From positions 52,703 through 116,702 of the forward strand of contig NZ_JAUSUG010000020.1 in NCBI RefSeq assembly GCF_030813435.1: a DNA stretch of 64,000 nucleotides. The letters run 5' to 3'. This DNA is from Evansella vedderi. GTDB lineage: Bacteria > Bacillota > Bacilli > Bacillales > Salisediminibacteriaceae. Below the pieces are notes generated by a model that worked only from the letters and a program-made list of their open reading frames with translations, was not told the origin of the DNA and did not search any database. How positions within the stretch are numbered: the first letter of the stretch is position 1; each line of letters starts with the position of its first letter. The translations under genes were made by a program, and so were the position numbers. This document shows, piece after piece, positions 40,314 through 48,330 of this stretch.

Positions 40314-41186
40314 CTATCCAATTTTCTTTTTGATAGAGTGAATAATGGATTGTTTTAATGCTTTGTCGAGGATGGTTTCCTTTAACCAATCCTTCGGTGC
40401 TTCTCCTTTTTCGGCTTTTACACGTTTAAATAAACGGCTTAATAAGTGCCTCATGATGTTCGAATAATAAATATGATCGATTCGTTTTGCTGTCTTAAGG
40501 AGATTTTCAATCAGTACTTGATTATCAACGGATACATTTTTTACTGCTTCATGAAGGAATTCCTCTACAATTTCCTCATGGTTATGAGTTAAATAATAGT
40601 GAGTTACATCGTCTAAGAGCTGCTCATTCGATTCAATATGCTTACCAAGTCTCGGGATAAAACGGTCATACCGGTGACGTATTAAAAATTGAAAGGATTT
40701 AGTTGGATTTGCAAGGTCTAATGCGTCGTTTAGTGCGGCTAAAATTAGGGAGTCGTCTGATTTTCCATCTGTGTTTTGCAGTGTTAACAGTCTTGAAGGC
40801 CAAAGATGTTTAATATCCTCAAGGTGCTCATCTACGAGTTGCTTTTTAATGTTTGTATTTTTCATTTTTGCTTCTGACAAAGGTTTAAGGGCATCACGTA
40901 AATCATCCTGTGTTACCTTATGCTGTTTCTTTCTTTCCGTAATCTTTCTAAATCGCTCTAGTGTACTGGTTGATTCCTGCGTTGTTTTGTTAGAGAGGTA
41001 AAAGGAATCAAGGAACTTGCCATTATTGTCTAAAACGGCAAAAATGACCGGTGCTTCCTGATCGAAAAGTAGAACATTTGATTTCTTCTTGCTAATTTGC
41101 TCCTCATACTTTATGACATAATAACGCTGTTTCGTACCGTCGAGGTATACTTTTTTGCCTAAAAAACTAGGAGGTAATGTACTCAT
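40314..41186 (-). CDS. hypothetical protein, 290 aa
   Basis: Soluble, mostly helical and rich in Lys/Glu. The N-terminal 70 residues look like a small beta domain (GKKVYLDGTKQRYYVIKYEE ... VIFAVLDNNGKFLDSFYLSN), followed by helices (FRKITERKKQHKVTQDDLRD, NALDLANPTKSFQFLIRHRY). A basic C-terminus ends ALKQSIIHSIKKKIG. No signal peptide, membrane segment or recognised motif. ATG 41186. I do not recognise the family, and the flanking genes do not suggest a role. Confidence 0.65.
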   Translation of the reverse strand: MSTLPPSFLGKKVYLDGTKQRYYVIKYEEQISKKKSNVLLFDQEAPVIFAVLDNNGKFLDSFYLSNKTTQESTSTLERFRKITERKKQHKVTQDDLRDALKPLSEAKMKNTNIKKQLVDEHLEDIKHLWPSRLLTLQNTDGKSDDSLILAALNDALDLANPTKSFQFLIRHRYDRFIPRLGKHIESNEQLLDDVTHYYLTHNHEEIVEEFLHEAVKNVSVDNQVLIENLLKTAKRIDHIYYSNIMRHLLSRLFKRVKAEKGEAPKDWLKETILDKALKQSIIHSIKKKIG

Positions 41187-41326
41187 GGACGTTCACCAAT
41201 CCTTTCGATTATATTAAGGTCGAGCCATATGAAATTGTATAAGGCGGGTGTTAATTTGTATTGTACTAGCTGCGATGAAAAGAATGGACAACGTTATAGC
41301 AGTATGGTGATGGAGTCTGAGGGTGT

Positions 41327-41545
41327 CTAAGCATCTCTACGTATCACAAGATAAACAATTAATCCAAGGACAGGGAAAAATAATGTTCCAATAAGAACGA
41401 TAATGCTGAATTCCTTACTATTACCGTTACGTAAGGAATCTCGATAGGCCCAAATACTTGTCAAGATGTTAAGAAGAAATAAAATGAACGCAATTGCAAG
41501 AATGAAGAAAATGATACTTGTTCCAGGAAAATAGTTGACAGTCAC
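41327..41545 (-). CDS. small two-helix membrane protein (PLDc_N-like)
   Basis: 72 residues. Two hydrophobic segments (SIIFFILAIAFILFLLNILT and FSIIVLIGTLFFPVLGLIVY) separated by WAYRDSLRNGNSKE. The end IVYLVIRRDA and the WAYRDSxxRG-like loop resemble the PLDc_N/small phage-holin-like membrane domain. It starts at GTG with AAGGGGG upstream. Function unknown. Confidence 0.65.
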   Translation of the reverse strand: MTVNYFPGTSIIFFILAIAFILFLLNILTSIWAYRDSLRNGNSKEFSIIVLIGTLFFPVLGLIVYLVIRRDA

Positions 41546-41725
41546 GAAGTTATTCCCCCTTTTCTATGTCTACCTATAATGATAACTGCCATGGATTCTT
41601 TTGCACAGTCTTATATCAAAATAATTAGAAGAAATTTCAAGGTAAACAATGAAGAGCTTGATATTCAGGGGGCATAGAAAGTATCAAAACAAATTATGAA
41701 AAATAAGAAAATTTCTGTGGAAAAT

Positions 41726-41770
41726 AAAAAAATACAGGCTCTTTAATGATAGTATACCATTAAAGAGCTA
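41726..41770 (-). terminator. terminator of yfhD
   Basis: On the minus strand GCTCTTTAATG pairs with CATTAAAGAGC and is followed by a T-rich run. Confidence 0.82.
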
Positions 41771-41784
41771 GATATTCTCCCAAT

Positions 41785-41946
41785 TTATTTGTTATCTTTA
41801 TTTACACGGTTTTGTGCTGCTTCTGCCCTTGCTTGTGCTTCTCTGTCTTCTGCATCTGCTAACTCTTCAGAATATTCCACTTGATGGTTCTCATTGATAT
41901 TAGGAAGCTCTTCTTCGTTTGCTTTACGATTTTTGTCCTTAGCCAT
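41785..41946 (-). CDS. yfhD: YfhD family protein
   Basis: 53 residues: MAKDKNRKANEEELPNINEN then VEYSEELADAEDREAQARAE. The EYSEELADAxDxEAQxRAxAA pattern is that of YfhD, a small hydrophilic Bacillus protein of unknown function, sometimes described as spore-associated. ATG with AAGGATG upstream. It lies just downstream of yfhE on the same strand, as in B. subtilis, with its own terminator. Confidence 0.82.
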   Translation of the reverse strand: MAKDKNRKANEEELPNINENHQVEYSEELADAEDREAQARAEAAQNRVNKDNK

Positions 41947-41993
41947 ACAAATTCATCCTTTCAATCTACTGAGGTGTAAAAGAACAGAGCGAG

Positions 41994-42116
41994 TTATAGA
42001 TTGTTCTTTGCACGTTGGAATGCCCTATCGGCAGCTTTAAACTCTGATTGGTATAACACTTCTTGTGTACTGCTCAAAGTTTTGCGCTCAGCTCTTGTCT
42101 TTTTCTTCTTTTCCAT
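41994..42116 (-). CDS. yfhE: YfhE family protein
   Basis: 40 residues: MEKKKKTRAERKTLSSTQEV and then LYQSEFKAADRAFQRAKNNL. LSSTQEVxYxxEFKxADRA is the YfhE signature. Function unknown. It sits between yfhF and yfhD in the same orientation, preserving B. subtilis order, and is too short for most gene finders. Confidence 0.8.
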   Translation of the reverse strand: MEKKKKTRAERKTLSSTQEVLYQSEFKAADRAFQRAKNNL

Positions 42117-42194
42117 TTTGCTCACCCCATCTTTTCATTTCATATTGGTCCCTATTAGTATGGCCATTGATCTATTAGAGTATGCAAGTGAATG

Positions 42195-43100
42195 TTATTT
42201 TTCTAGCAAGTTATCTAGTGCCGGTTGTAATTCAAGAAATTGAAATGTAAATCCGTTATCCATTAATACCTTTGGTACTACATGTTGACCTTCCACTACT
42301 AAGATACTCATTTCTCCTAAAACTATTTTTAATAGGAAGCCTGGTACTGGGGCCCAATATGGTCGGTGTAAAGCGCTAGCTAATGTTTTTCCAAACTCTT
42401 GCATTCTGACTGGATTAGGGGCAGTCATATTCACAGGTCCCTCCATATCCTTATTTTTGATACAAAAAAGGATGGCCCTGACCACATCATTAATATGTAT
42501 CCACGACATCCACTGCTTACCAGACCCTAAATTTCCACCCATAAATAGCCGGAACGGCAGGAGCATTTTTTTTAAAGCACCTTCATTACTGTCCAATACC
42601 ATTCCAAACCGAGCAAACACTACTCTTACTTGATCCTTTGCGCCTGAAGCCTCTTCTTCCCACTTCTTTACTACGTTTCCTAAGAAATCATTTCCCATAC
42701 TTGTAGACGACTCTGAAAAAAATTCATTTGTTGAAGTTCCATAAACTCCTATGGCTGATCCATTAATCAGTACTTCCGGTTTCTTGTTCATTGAATGGAT
42801 GATTCTGACCACTTCTTTCGTTGCTTCTACTCTGCTTTGAAGTATGATCTCCTTTTTGCTCGAGGTCCATCGGCCGCTATTTAAGTTTTCCCCCGCTAAG
42901 TTCACAAACGCATCTACGTCCTCAAGCTTTTCCTCTGGCTTAGCCCCTTCCCTTAGCCATTCCACATAGGTCACCCCAGTTTCCTTCTCCCTGTTAGAAG
43001 CATTTCTTGTTAAAATGTATACGTCATTCCCCTCTTCCACTAGTTTCTTTGTAATTGCTCTCCCAATAAACCCCGATCCACCTGCAATTGCCACCTTCAT
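42195..43100 (-). CDS. yfhF: NAD-dependent epimerase/dehydratase, TIGR01777 type (YfhF)
   Basis: 301 residues. Rossmann motif VAIAGGSGFIGRAITKKLVE; VDAFVNLAGENLNSGRWTSS and INGSAIGVYGTS are hallmarks of the YfcH/TIGR01777 subgroup. MSWIHINDVVRAILF and the DUF1731 tail (FLLKIVLGEMSILVVEGQHV) complete it. The substrate is unknown; plant and E. coli relatives are linked to cell division or sugar-nucleotide-like substrates. The start ATG 43100 is eight bases after GGAGG; the TTG at 43106 overlaps the site. Divergent to recX. Confidence 0.88.
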   Translation of the reverse strand: MKVAIAGGSGFIGRAITKKLVEEGNDVYILTRNASNREKETGVTYVEWLREGAKPEEKLEDVDAFVNLAGENLNSGRWTSSKKEIILQSRVEATKEVVRIIHSMNKKPEVLINGSAIGVYGTSTNEFFSESSTSMGNDFLGNVVKKWEEEASGAKDQVRVVFARFGMVLDSNEGALKKMLLPFRLFMGGNLGSGKQWMSWIHINDVVRAILFCIKNKDMEGPVNMTAPNPVRMQEFGKTLASALHRPYWAPVPGFLLKIVLGEMSILVVEGQHVVPKVLMDNGFTFQFLELQPALDNLLEK

Positions 43101-43216
43101 ATTCAATCCCTCCCCTTTTTCTATTCCTATACTTCATCATTACCTTACACTGGAAAAAATCAAACGTTATCTTCTACTACTATGATAGGATAAAATGAGA
43201 GAATGAGGTGAAAAAG

Positions 43217-44029
43217 ATGCCAATTATTACGAAAATTTCTGTAGCGAAAAGAAATAAAGGTCGTTTTCATATTTATTTAGACAAGGGCGAAGGGGAAGAA
43301 TACGCCTTTACGGTTTCAGAGGACGTTTTAGTGAAGCGTCAATTAATAAAGGGAAGGAAGCTTACTGAAAAGGAAATAGAGGCTATTAGAGAAGAAGATG
43401 TACTAGACAAAGCTTTTCAAAAGGCATTGAACTTCCTATCCTATCGAATGCGTTCTAAAAAGGAAGTACTGCAATATTTAAAGGATCAAGAGGTGCAGCA
43501 GGAGGAGGCTTCCCAGCTGTTAGATCGTCTAAAGGATTTAAATTTATTAGATGACCAAATGTTTGCAGCTGCCTTTGTGAGGACAAAGAAAAATACACAA
43601 AAGAAAGGTCCATTAATCATTGAACAGGAGCTTTATGAAAAGGGTATTTCACAACGAATGATCGATAAAGCTATGGAAGAATATCCAGTAGAAGAACAGT
43701 TAAATAATGCCATGAACGCAGCTTCAAAAAAGCTGTCTAGCTATAAGTCAGAAGCACACCGGCAGAAAAAGCAAAAGTTAGGCCAATTTTTAATGCAGCG
43801 AGGGTTTACGAGTTCGGTAGTGCAGCAAGCGGTAGAGGAGAGTATGAAGGACAACGATGACAATCTAGAGCTGGAGGCCATCAGAAAACAAGGAACAAAG
43901 GCAGTAAAAAAGTTTTCGAAGCTGGAAGGCTGGGAAAGGGAACAAAGAATCAAGCAACATTTGTATCAGAGGGGATTCTCCATGGAAATCATAGAAGAGT
44001 GGTTAAGGGAGCAAGAAGAAGAGGAGTAA
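43217..44029 (+). CDS. recX: recombination regulator RecX
   Basis: 270 residues, the long Firmicute form made of repeated three-helix modules: ALNFLSYRMRSKKEVLQYLK, LLDRLKDLNLLDDQMFAAAF, VRTKKNTQKKGPLIIEQELY and KQHLYQRGFSMEIIEEWL. RecX binds RecA filaments and tunes their activity. The start ATG 43217 has GAGGTG six bases upstream; the GTG at 43208 lies within that site. First gene of the recX-yfhH pair, as in B. subtilis (yfhG-yfhH). Confidence 0.92.
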   Translation: MPIITKISVAKRNKGRFHIYLDKGEGEEYAFTVSEDVLVKRQLIKGRKLTEKEIEAIREEDVLDKAFQKALNFLSYRMRSKKEVLQYLKDQEVQQEEASQLLDRLKDLNLLDDQMFAAAFVRTKKNTQKKGPLIIEQELYEKGISQRMIDKAMEEYPVEEQLNNAMNAASKKLSSYKSEAHRQKKQKLGQFLMQRGFTSSVVQQAVEESMKDNDDNLELEAIRKQGTKAVKKFSKLEGWEREQRIKQHLYQRGFSMEIIEEWLREQEEEE

Positions 44030-44145
44030 TAGAGTTAAAAACTGGTTAAAGGGTTAGACGTGTGTAATCAATACCTCTTCCTTTAATCGAGGCATACTAT
44101 TGATTATAATGAAAGCAAAGACAACAATAGAGGGAGAACCAAGAT

Positions 44146-44466
44146 ATGGATAAGCGATATAGTCAGATGACACAGCAAGAATTATTAGATGAAATAGCAG
44201 ATTTAAAGGTAAAAGCCCAAAAGGCAGAACAGATGGGGATGGTAAATGAGTACGCCGTTCATGAACGTAAGATGACGATGGCACAGGCCTATTTAATGGA
44301 TCCTTCCGTTTTCAAGCCAGGTGAGAAATATGTAATCCGTGGAGCGGAGGATGAAATATTCATTATTTCCTATATGAACGGCGTATTTGCTTGGGGGCAC
44401 CGGAACAACGAAGAAAAAGAGGAAGCCCTCCCCATTTCTTTATTAGGAAACAAGGTAAAGAATTAA
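44146..44466 (+). CDS. yfhH: YfhH family protein (DUF1811)
   Basis: 106 residues: MDKRYSQMTQQELLDEIADL, a helix hairpin (KAQKAEQMGMVNEYAVHERK) and an SH3-like C-terminus (FKPGEKYVIRGAEDEIFIIS, GVFAWGHRNN). This is the DUF1811 arrangement known from Bacillus YfhH. No function is established. It follows recX in the same direction, as in B. subtilis. Confidence 0.87.
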   Translation: MDKRYSQMTQQELLDEIADLKVKAQKAEQMGMVNEYAVHERKMTMAQAYLMDPSVFKPGEKYVIRGAEDEIFIISYMNGVFAWGHRNNEEKEEALPISLLGNKVKN

Positions 44467-44560
44467 AGGCAGGTATTGAAACGCGAGGAAGCACTAGGAA
44501 GAGAAACTTAGCTCTTTTTTCATAAAAACAACAATCTATGCAAAAAAGCCAAATAAAATG

Positions 44561-44595
44561 AAAAAAGGAAAGACGGATAGTCTAACCGTCTTCCC
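44561..44595 (-). terminator. terminator of the ypzG-like gene
   Basis: On the minus strand GGAAGACGG pairs with CCGTCTTTCC, then TTTTTTCAT. Confidence 0.8.
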
Positions 44596-44603
44596 ATCTA
44601 ACA

Positions 44604-44765
44604 CTAAGACCTTTTACGAGTTTGAACCTCGAGTATTTGGTTATGCAAGCTTTGTTCCGTTTCTCCATTTACTTGGTGAAAGGCATGTTTCGGATTTGCT
44701 CTTGGAGATTGAAATGGACTCATGTACCCAAACTTCCCATTCTGTGGTGAGTTCTGTTTACTCAT
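44604..44765 (-). CDS. YpzG-like small protein
   Basis: 53 residues: MSKQNSPQNGKFGYMSPFQS, then PRANPKHAFHQVNGETEQSL. The SPRANPKHAxxQVNGET motif is typical of the YpzG family. There is a GGAGG about 9 bases upstream of the ATG. It follows sspK in the same direction (44 bp gap) and is closed by its own terminator. Like sspK it may belong to the sporulation set, but no role is established. Confidence 0.75.
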   Translation of the reverse strand: MSKQNSPQNGKFGYMSPFQSPRANPKHAFHQVNGETEQSLHNQILEVQTRKRS

Positions 44766-44809
44766 TATCCATCGCCTCCTACGCAGCCAAAATCAGAAAT
44801 CAGAATGAA

Positions 44810-44971
44810 TTATCGATTATCTCGATTTCTATCCTGTGTCGATGCTTGCATACGTTCTGCAGGGTGATTGTTTATTGACCCATCTGCCCGTTTCGATGCA
44901 TAAGCAGGTTTTGCACGGGGCTCCCCATCAAGAGACATTCGGTGCGGAAATCCTTTTTCTTTATTACGCAT
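44810..44971 (-). CDS. sspK: small acid-soluble spore protein K
   Basis: 53 residues: [53 protein letters not shown]. This is essentially the SspK sequence pattern ([15 protein letters not shown], KRADGSxNxxPxERMxxS). A minor SASP of the spore core, expressed in the forespore. GGAGG lies seven bases upstream of ATG. In B. subtilis it lies in the same yfh neighbourhood. It is direct evidence that the organism forms endospores. Confidence 0.93.
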   Translation of the reverse strand: MRNKEKGFPHRMSLDGEPRAKPAYASKRADGSINNHPAERMQASTQDRNRDNR

Positions 44972-45063
44972 TTGGAAAACCTCCTTTTTTGTGGGGCAAT
45001 TTTAGTTTGTGTTATCTTTTAAATAAAATGAAATGAAATTCCTGACAAAGGGGGATAACAGTC

Positions 45064-45330
45064 ATGAATGATTACTTTGAACGCTTAACTAAGCTTTTGT
45101 TAGAACAAAATGATCAAATGTCCTATGCCGAAGCTAGAACATGGATCGAGCTATTGTGGGAGGACTTCGAAACCACTTATGCAAAGGCAGGACGAGAGTA
45201 TAAAGGGAAGGAAATGACGGAGAAGGTATTAACTCAATGGATACAACAATATGGCCCTCGCCTACATGAAGTGCTACTGGAAAAACCAAAGTACCGAGAG
45301 CTATTTGAAAAGAAAAAGCACTTACATTAA
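45064..45330 (+). CDS. yfhJ: YfhJ family protein (WVELL domain)
   Basis: 88 residues. EARTWIELLWEDFETTYAKA corresponds to the WVELL motif that names the family; the rest is helical (QWIQQYGPRLHEVLLEKPKY). Cytosolic, function unknown. AAGGGGG lies ahead of the ATG. Position after sspK matches B. subtilis yfhJ. Confidence 0.88.
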   Translation: MNDYFERLTKLLLEQNDQMSYAEARTWIELLWEDFETTYAKAGREYKGKEMTEKVLTQWIQQYGPRLHEVLLEKPKYRELFEKKKHLH

Positions 45331-45383
45331 TCCCCATTTCATTTTAAGGGTGATTTTTTATAACTTTAATGCTTTTTTTAAAA

Positions 45384-45508
45384 GCTTGGAGGAGCGAAAG
45401 GCGGCGACTCCAGCGGGAAAAGCAACGGCTGAAGACACCGCAGGGCGGTTTTCCCGAGGAGGCTGAAGCGTTGCCCGCGTAAAGCGTCCGCCTGTAGCGT
45501 ATCTAAGC
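45384..45508. repeat. 125-bp dispersed hairpin element, third copy, inverted orientation
   Basis: Begins GCTTGGAGGAGCGAAAGGCG and ends GCGTATCTAAGC. It is the reverse complement of the copies at 21679 and 22692, with exactly the same length. It lies between yfhJ and the bidirectional terminator. Confidence 0.88.
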
Positions 45509-45530
45509 AATAACTTTATTGTCCATAAAA

Positions 45531-45577
45531 AGTGTCTTAAAGAGGGACTAACCCCTCTTAAGACACGTTTTTTAGGA
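45531..45577. terminator. bidirectional terminator between yfhJ and yfhP
   Basis: GTGTCTTAAAGAGGG pairs with CCCCTCTTAAGACAC; T-runs flank both sides (GTTTTTT on +, CTTTTTATGG on -). Confidence 0.85.
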
Positions 45578-46555
45578 CTGGGGGACAATTTCTAATTTAC
45601 GTTGTAATGTCTCCTCTTTATAAATCCAGCCTGTATAAGAGGATAAAATATGTTTATCTTCGTCTAAGCGAACGATGGCAATAAAAGGATAATGACCTTT
45701 ACTTCGGTATCGTAAATCAACAAATTTTACGGTATACCCATGAGATTCCCTCGTTACTTGCCAACGGTACGTTGGGGAAAAGGAAAGGAACGCATGTAAA
45801 TTATCATCTTTTCTAGCTGCGTTGATGATTGGATCATCAGGGATAGGTTCAAAGGGATAGGTCTCATGATAGATTACCTCTCCTTTTTTTACCTTAGCAA
45901 CATGCATTTTCTCCTGTGTCCGAACAACAACATGCCATGAATTCCATTTAAAGGTAGGAGAAATGAAAATATGTGTAGCATCAGGATGTCGCTTTTTTAA
46001 ATCATAATAAACCAATCGTTGAGAACGAATTCGCCATAAATAATAACCGATCAAAAAGACATACATCCATAAAAACGTAAACCCTGGGTCTGTACCAAAA
46101 CGCCAGAAAATAATGCCGATTATATGGGTTGCAAAAATGAATGGATCGAAAATGTTAATTATCCCTAATGCAATCCACCTGTCTTGAAAGGGTGCCAAGG
46201 CTTTTGTACCATAGGCATTAAAAATATCTACAAAAACATGGAGAAAAACTGCCAAAAAGGTCCATAACCAAAGATGGAAAGGTTGACTTATGGGCAACAT
46301 CAAGCTAAGAAATAAAGTAATCAACGTTGGCCATATAAACAAGAAAGGGATCGAATGGGTGATACCACGGTGATTACGAATATAAGTGGCATTATTCTTT
46401 AATTTTAAAATGGTATCAAAGTCAGGAGCTTGGGAACCAATAATTGCCCCAAGCATTACCGCTTGTGTCATGGCCGGGGTACTTGATACAACCGGGTCTA
46501 ATGTAGCTAAACCACCAATTGCTACCCCCATTACCACATGAGTACCAGTATCCAA
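45572..46555 (-). CDS. yfhP: YfhP, membrane-bound metal-dependent hydrolase (DUF457/YdjM type)
   Basis: 327 residues. The first 185 residues have several membrane segments and the family motifs DTGTHVVMGVAIGGLA, GSQAPDFDTILKLK and RNHRGITHSIPF, whose histidines and aspartates likely bind a metal. The C-terminal 140 residues are a soluble beta domain (FISPTFKWNSWHVVVRTQEK). The start is TTG 46555, seven bases after GGGAGGG; longer frames lack a site. YfhP in B. subtilis represses the downstream yfhQ-fabL genes in some reports, but the sequence shows no DNA-binding motif. Confidence 0.87.
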   Translation of the reverse strand: MDTGTHVVMGVAIGGLATLDPVVSSTPAMTQAVMLGAIIGSQAPDFDTILKLKNNATYIRNHRGITHSIPFLFIWPTLITLFLSLMLPISQPFHLWLWTFLAVFLHVFVDIFNAYGTKALAPFQDRWIALGIINIFDPFIFATHIIGIIFWRFGTDPGFTFLWMYVFLIGYYLWRIRSQRLVYYDLKKRHPDATHIFISPTFKWNSWHVVVRTQEKMHVAKVKKGEVIYHETYPFEPIPDDPIINAARKDDNLHAFLSFSPTYRWQVTRESHGYTVKFVDLRYRSKGHYPFIAIVRLDEDKHILSSYTGWIYKEETLQRKLEIVPQS

Positions 46556-46883
46556 ATTCGTTCCCTCCCTTGACGATATAACTATAAGAGCGTGTTGCAA
46601 TGCTCCGTTCGCTGCGCGCTAGCTAGGAGAAACCCACTCCTAGCTAGCTGTAAAGAAAAGCAGCGACTTCGCTCACTGCTCCGAGTCGGTTAAAAAAGCT
46701 CAGAAACCGAGCTTTTTTAACCGACTCTATGGAAAAGACTTTTCAATTACAATACGATTAAATGGATGCATCTAATTGTGCTAATGTAACAAAAATGGTA
46801 ATTTCGTATGAATTGGGCTTGGTAAATGTTTAGTCCTTTTTATTATTACCCTAAAAACCATTATTTCAAAAGGAGAAATCTAT
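46556..46883. other. divergent intergenic region with two large hairpins
   Basis: Between yfhP and the gene at 46884. CTAGCTAGGAG/CTCCTAGCTAG (46619-46647) and a terminator-like hairpin (46683-46727) are present although neither flanking gene ends here. Confidence 0.55.
46683..46727. terminator. terminator-like hairpin in a divergent region
   Basis: GAGTCGGTTAAAAAAGCTC pairs perfectly with GAGCTTTTTTAACCGACTC, loop AGAAACC. The apex CTCAGAAACCGAG is the reverse complement of the CGGTTTTTGAG type at 2640 and 10797. Confidence 0.6.
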
Positions 46884-47192
46884 ATGAATCGACCATTGCA
46901 AATTTTTATGGAGTATAAAATTAAAGATGACTCTGTTGAGACATATGAAGGAGCAATGAAAAAGGTGTTAAAGGCATTGGAAGAAAATGAAGCTTCAGAT
47001 ATACATTGGTATAAAGCAGCAGATCAAGGAAGCCTTTATGTGGAAATGTTTAAAGTACCAACCATGTCTCATTACAATGAAATAAAAGAAAAAAGAAGAG
47101 ACGAGCAACACCCTGTTTTTGGCCACTTAGAGAAATACGTGGACGGTGGTTTAAAAAAGGTCCATTGTTGGGCATTTATAGAGAAAAATTAG
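46884..47192 (+). CDS. hypothetical protein, ABM-like alpha/beta barrel
   Basis: 102 residues: MNRPLQIFMEYKIKDDSVET, YKAADQGSLYVEMFKVPTMS, HYNEIKEKRRDEQHPVFGHL. The strand-helix order and the motif LYVEMFxVPxxxHYxEI are like the NIPSNAP/ABM dimeric barrels. Its closest function is unknown. AAAGGAG lies ahead of ATG. It precedes mutY by 28 bp and may share its transcript. Confidence 0.65.
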   Translation: MNRPLQIFMEYKIKDDSVETYEGAMKKVLKALEENEASDIHWYKAADQGSLYVEMFKVPTMSHYNEIKEKRRDEQHPVFGHLEKYVDGGLKKVHCWAFIEKN

Positions 47193-47220
47193 AGAAATCA
47201 TCATAGAGGAGAGAGCTGCG

Positions 47221-48330
47221 TTGGAAAAGGAGAAATTAGATATAAATATCGCTAAATTTCAAGGGGATCTCTTGAAATGGTACGGGGAAAATAAACGAGA
47301 CTTACCTTGGAGGAGGGAGCGGGACCCTTATCGTATATGGGTTTCTGAAATAATGCTGCAGCAAACCAAGGTGGATACGGTCATCCCATATTTTGAACGT
47401 TTTATGAGTCTTTTTCCAACCCTCGATGCATTAGCCGATGCAGAGGAAGAGACGGTATTAAAGGCTTGGGAAGGTCTCGGTTATTATTCAAGGGCAAGGA
47501 ATCTTCACCAAGCAGTGAAGGAAGTGAAGGAAAGTTATAACAGCAAAGTTCCACATACGGAGGAAATACATAAGCTTAAGGGAGTTGGACCATATACAGC
47601 AGGTGCTATTTTAAGTATCGCCTATGGAATACCTGCTCCTGCCGTTGATGGGAATGTGATGCGCGTCCTCTCACGAATTTTTCTTATGAAAGACGACATA
47701 AGTAAAGTATCCACAAGAAAGAAATTTGAAGCTTTAGTGGAAGAAATTATATCTCAGGAGCAACCATCCGATTTCAACCAAGCCTTGATGGAATTAGGTG
47801 CTTTAATTTGTACCCCAAGATCCCCATCCTGTCTCCTATGCCCAGTACAAGCCCACTGTGAAGCGAGAGAGGAAGGGATCCAGGAGCAACTCCCTGTGAA
47901 AATAAAGAAAACAGCAGTAAAGGAAAAGAACATGAAGGCTGTTGTTCTAATGGACAAGGCTGGGAAGGTATTAATCGAGCAAAGACCGGATACTGGTTTA
48001 TTGGCAAAACTCTGGCAGTTCCCGAATATAGAAGGAGCTTCAAAGGACATTTCTGACATAACGAATTATATGGAAGCAGAAGCAGGGCTGAAGGTAAATA
48101 TAGTGCCGGAGGTTAAACAGCACGTAAAGCACGTATTTTCCCATTTAATATGGAAAATTGATGTTTATATAGGAACAGTGGATGAGATTGTTAATGAAAA
48201 TACACTGAAGGGAAGCTCCATGCAATTTGTGGAAAAAGAAGATGTGGATTGGTACCCATTTCCTGTTTCCCATCAAAAAATAATGGATGGAATTTTGAAA
48301 GGAGATATTGAAAATTGGATTTACAATTAG
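47221..48330 (+). CDS. mutY: A/G-specific adenine glycosylase MutY
   Basis: 369 residues. Removes A mispaired with 8-oxoG. The catalytic domain: WVSEIMLQQTKVDTVIPYFE (catalytic Glu), helix-hairpin-helix LKGVGPYTAGAIL and the catalytic Asp in PAVDGNVMRVLSR. The [4Fe-4S] cluster has the exact C-x6-C-x2-C-x5-C pattern in CTPRSPSCLLCPVQAHC. A C-terminal NUDIX-like 8-oxoG recognition domain starts near residue 235 (KAVVLMDKAGKVLIEQRPDT). It starts at TTG 47221 after GAGGAGAG. Corresponds to B. subtilis yfhQ; its 3' end overlaps the SDR gene by 16 bp. Confidence 0.93.
   Translation: MEKEKLDINIAKFQGDLLKWYGENKRDLPWRRERDPYRIWVSEIMLQQTKVDTVIPYFERFMSLFPTLDALADAEEETVLKAWEGLGYYSRARNLHQAVKEVKESYNSKVPHTEEIHKLKGVGPYTAGAILSIAYGIPAPAVDGNVMRVLSRIFLMKDDISKVSTRKKFEALVEEIISQEQPSDFNQALMELGALICTPRSPSCLLCPVQAHCEAREEGIQEQLPVKIKKTAVKEKNMKAVVLMDKAGKVLIEQRPDTGLLAKLWQFPNIEGASKDISDITNYMEAEAGLKVNIVPEVKQHVKHVFSHLIWKIDVYIGTVDEIVNENTLKGSSMQFVEKEDVDWYPFPVSHQKIMDGILKGDIENWIYN

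Noticed and set aside
44558..45036. Two + strand frames between yfhH and yfhJ
   Set aside because: They are antisense to the ypzG-like and sspK genes, which have clear family motifs and ribosome sites on the other strand.
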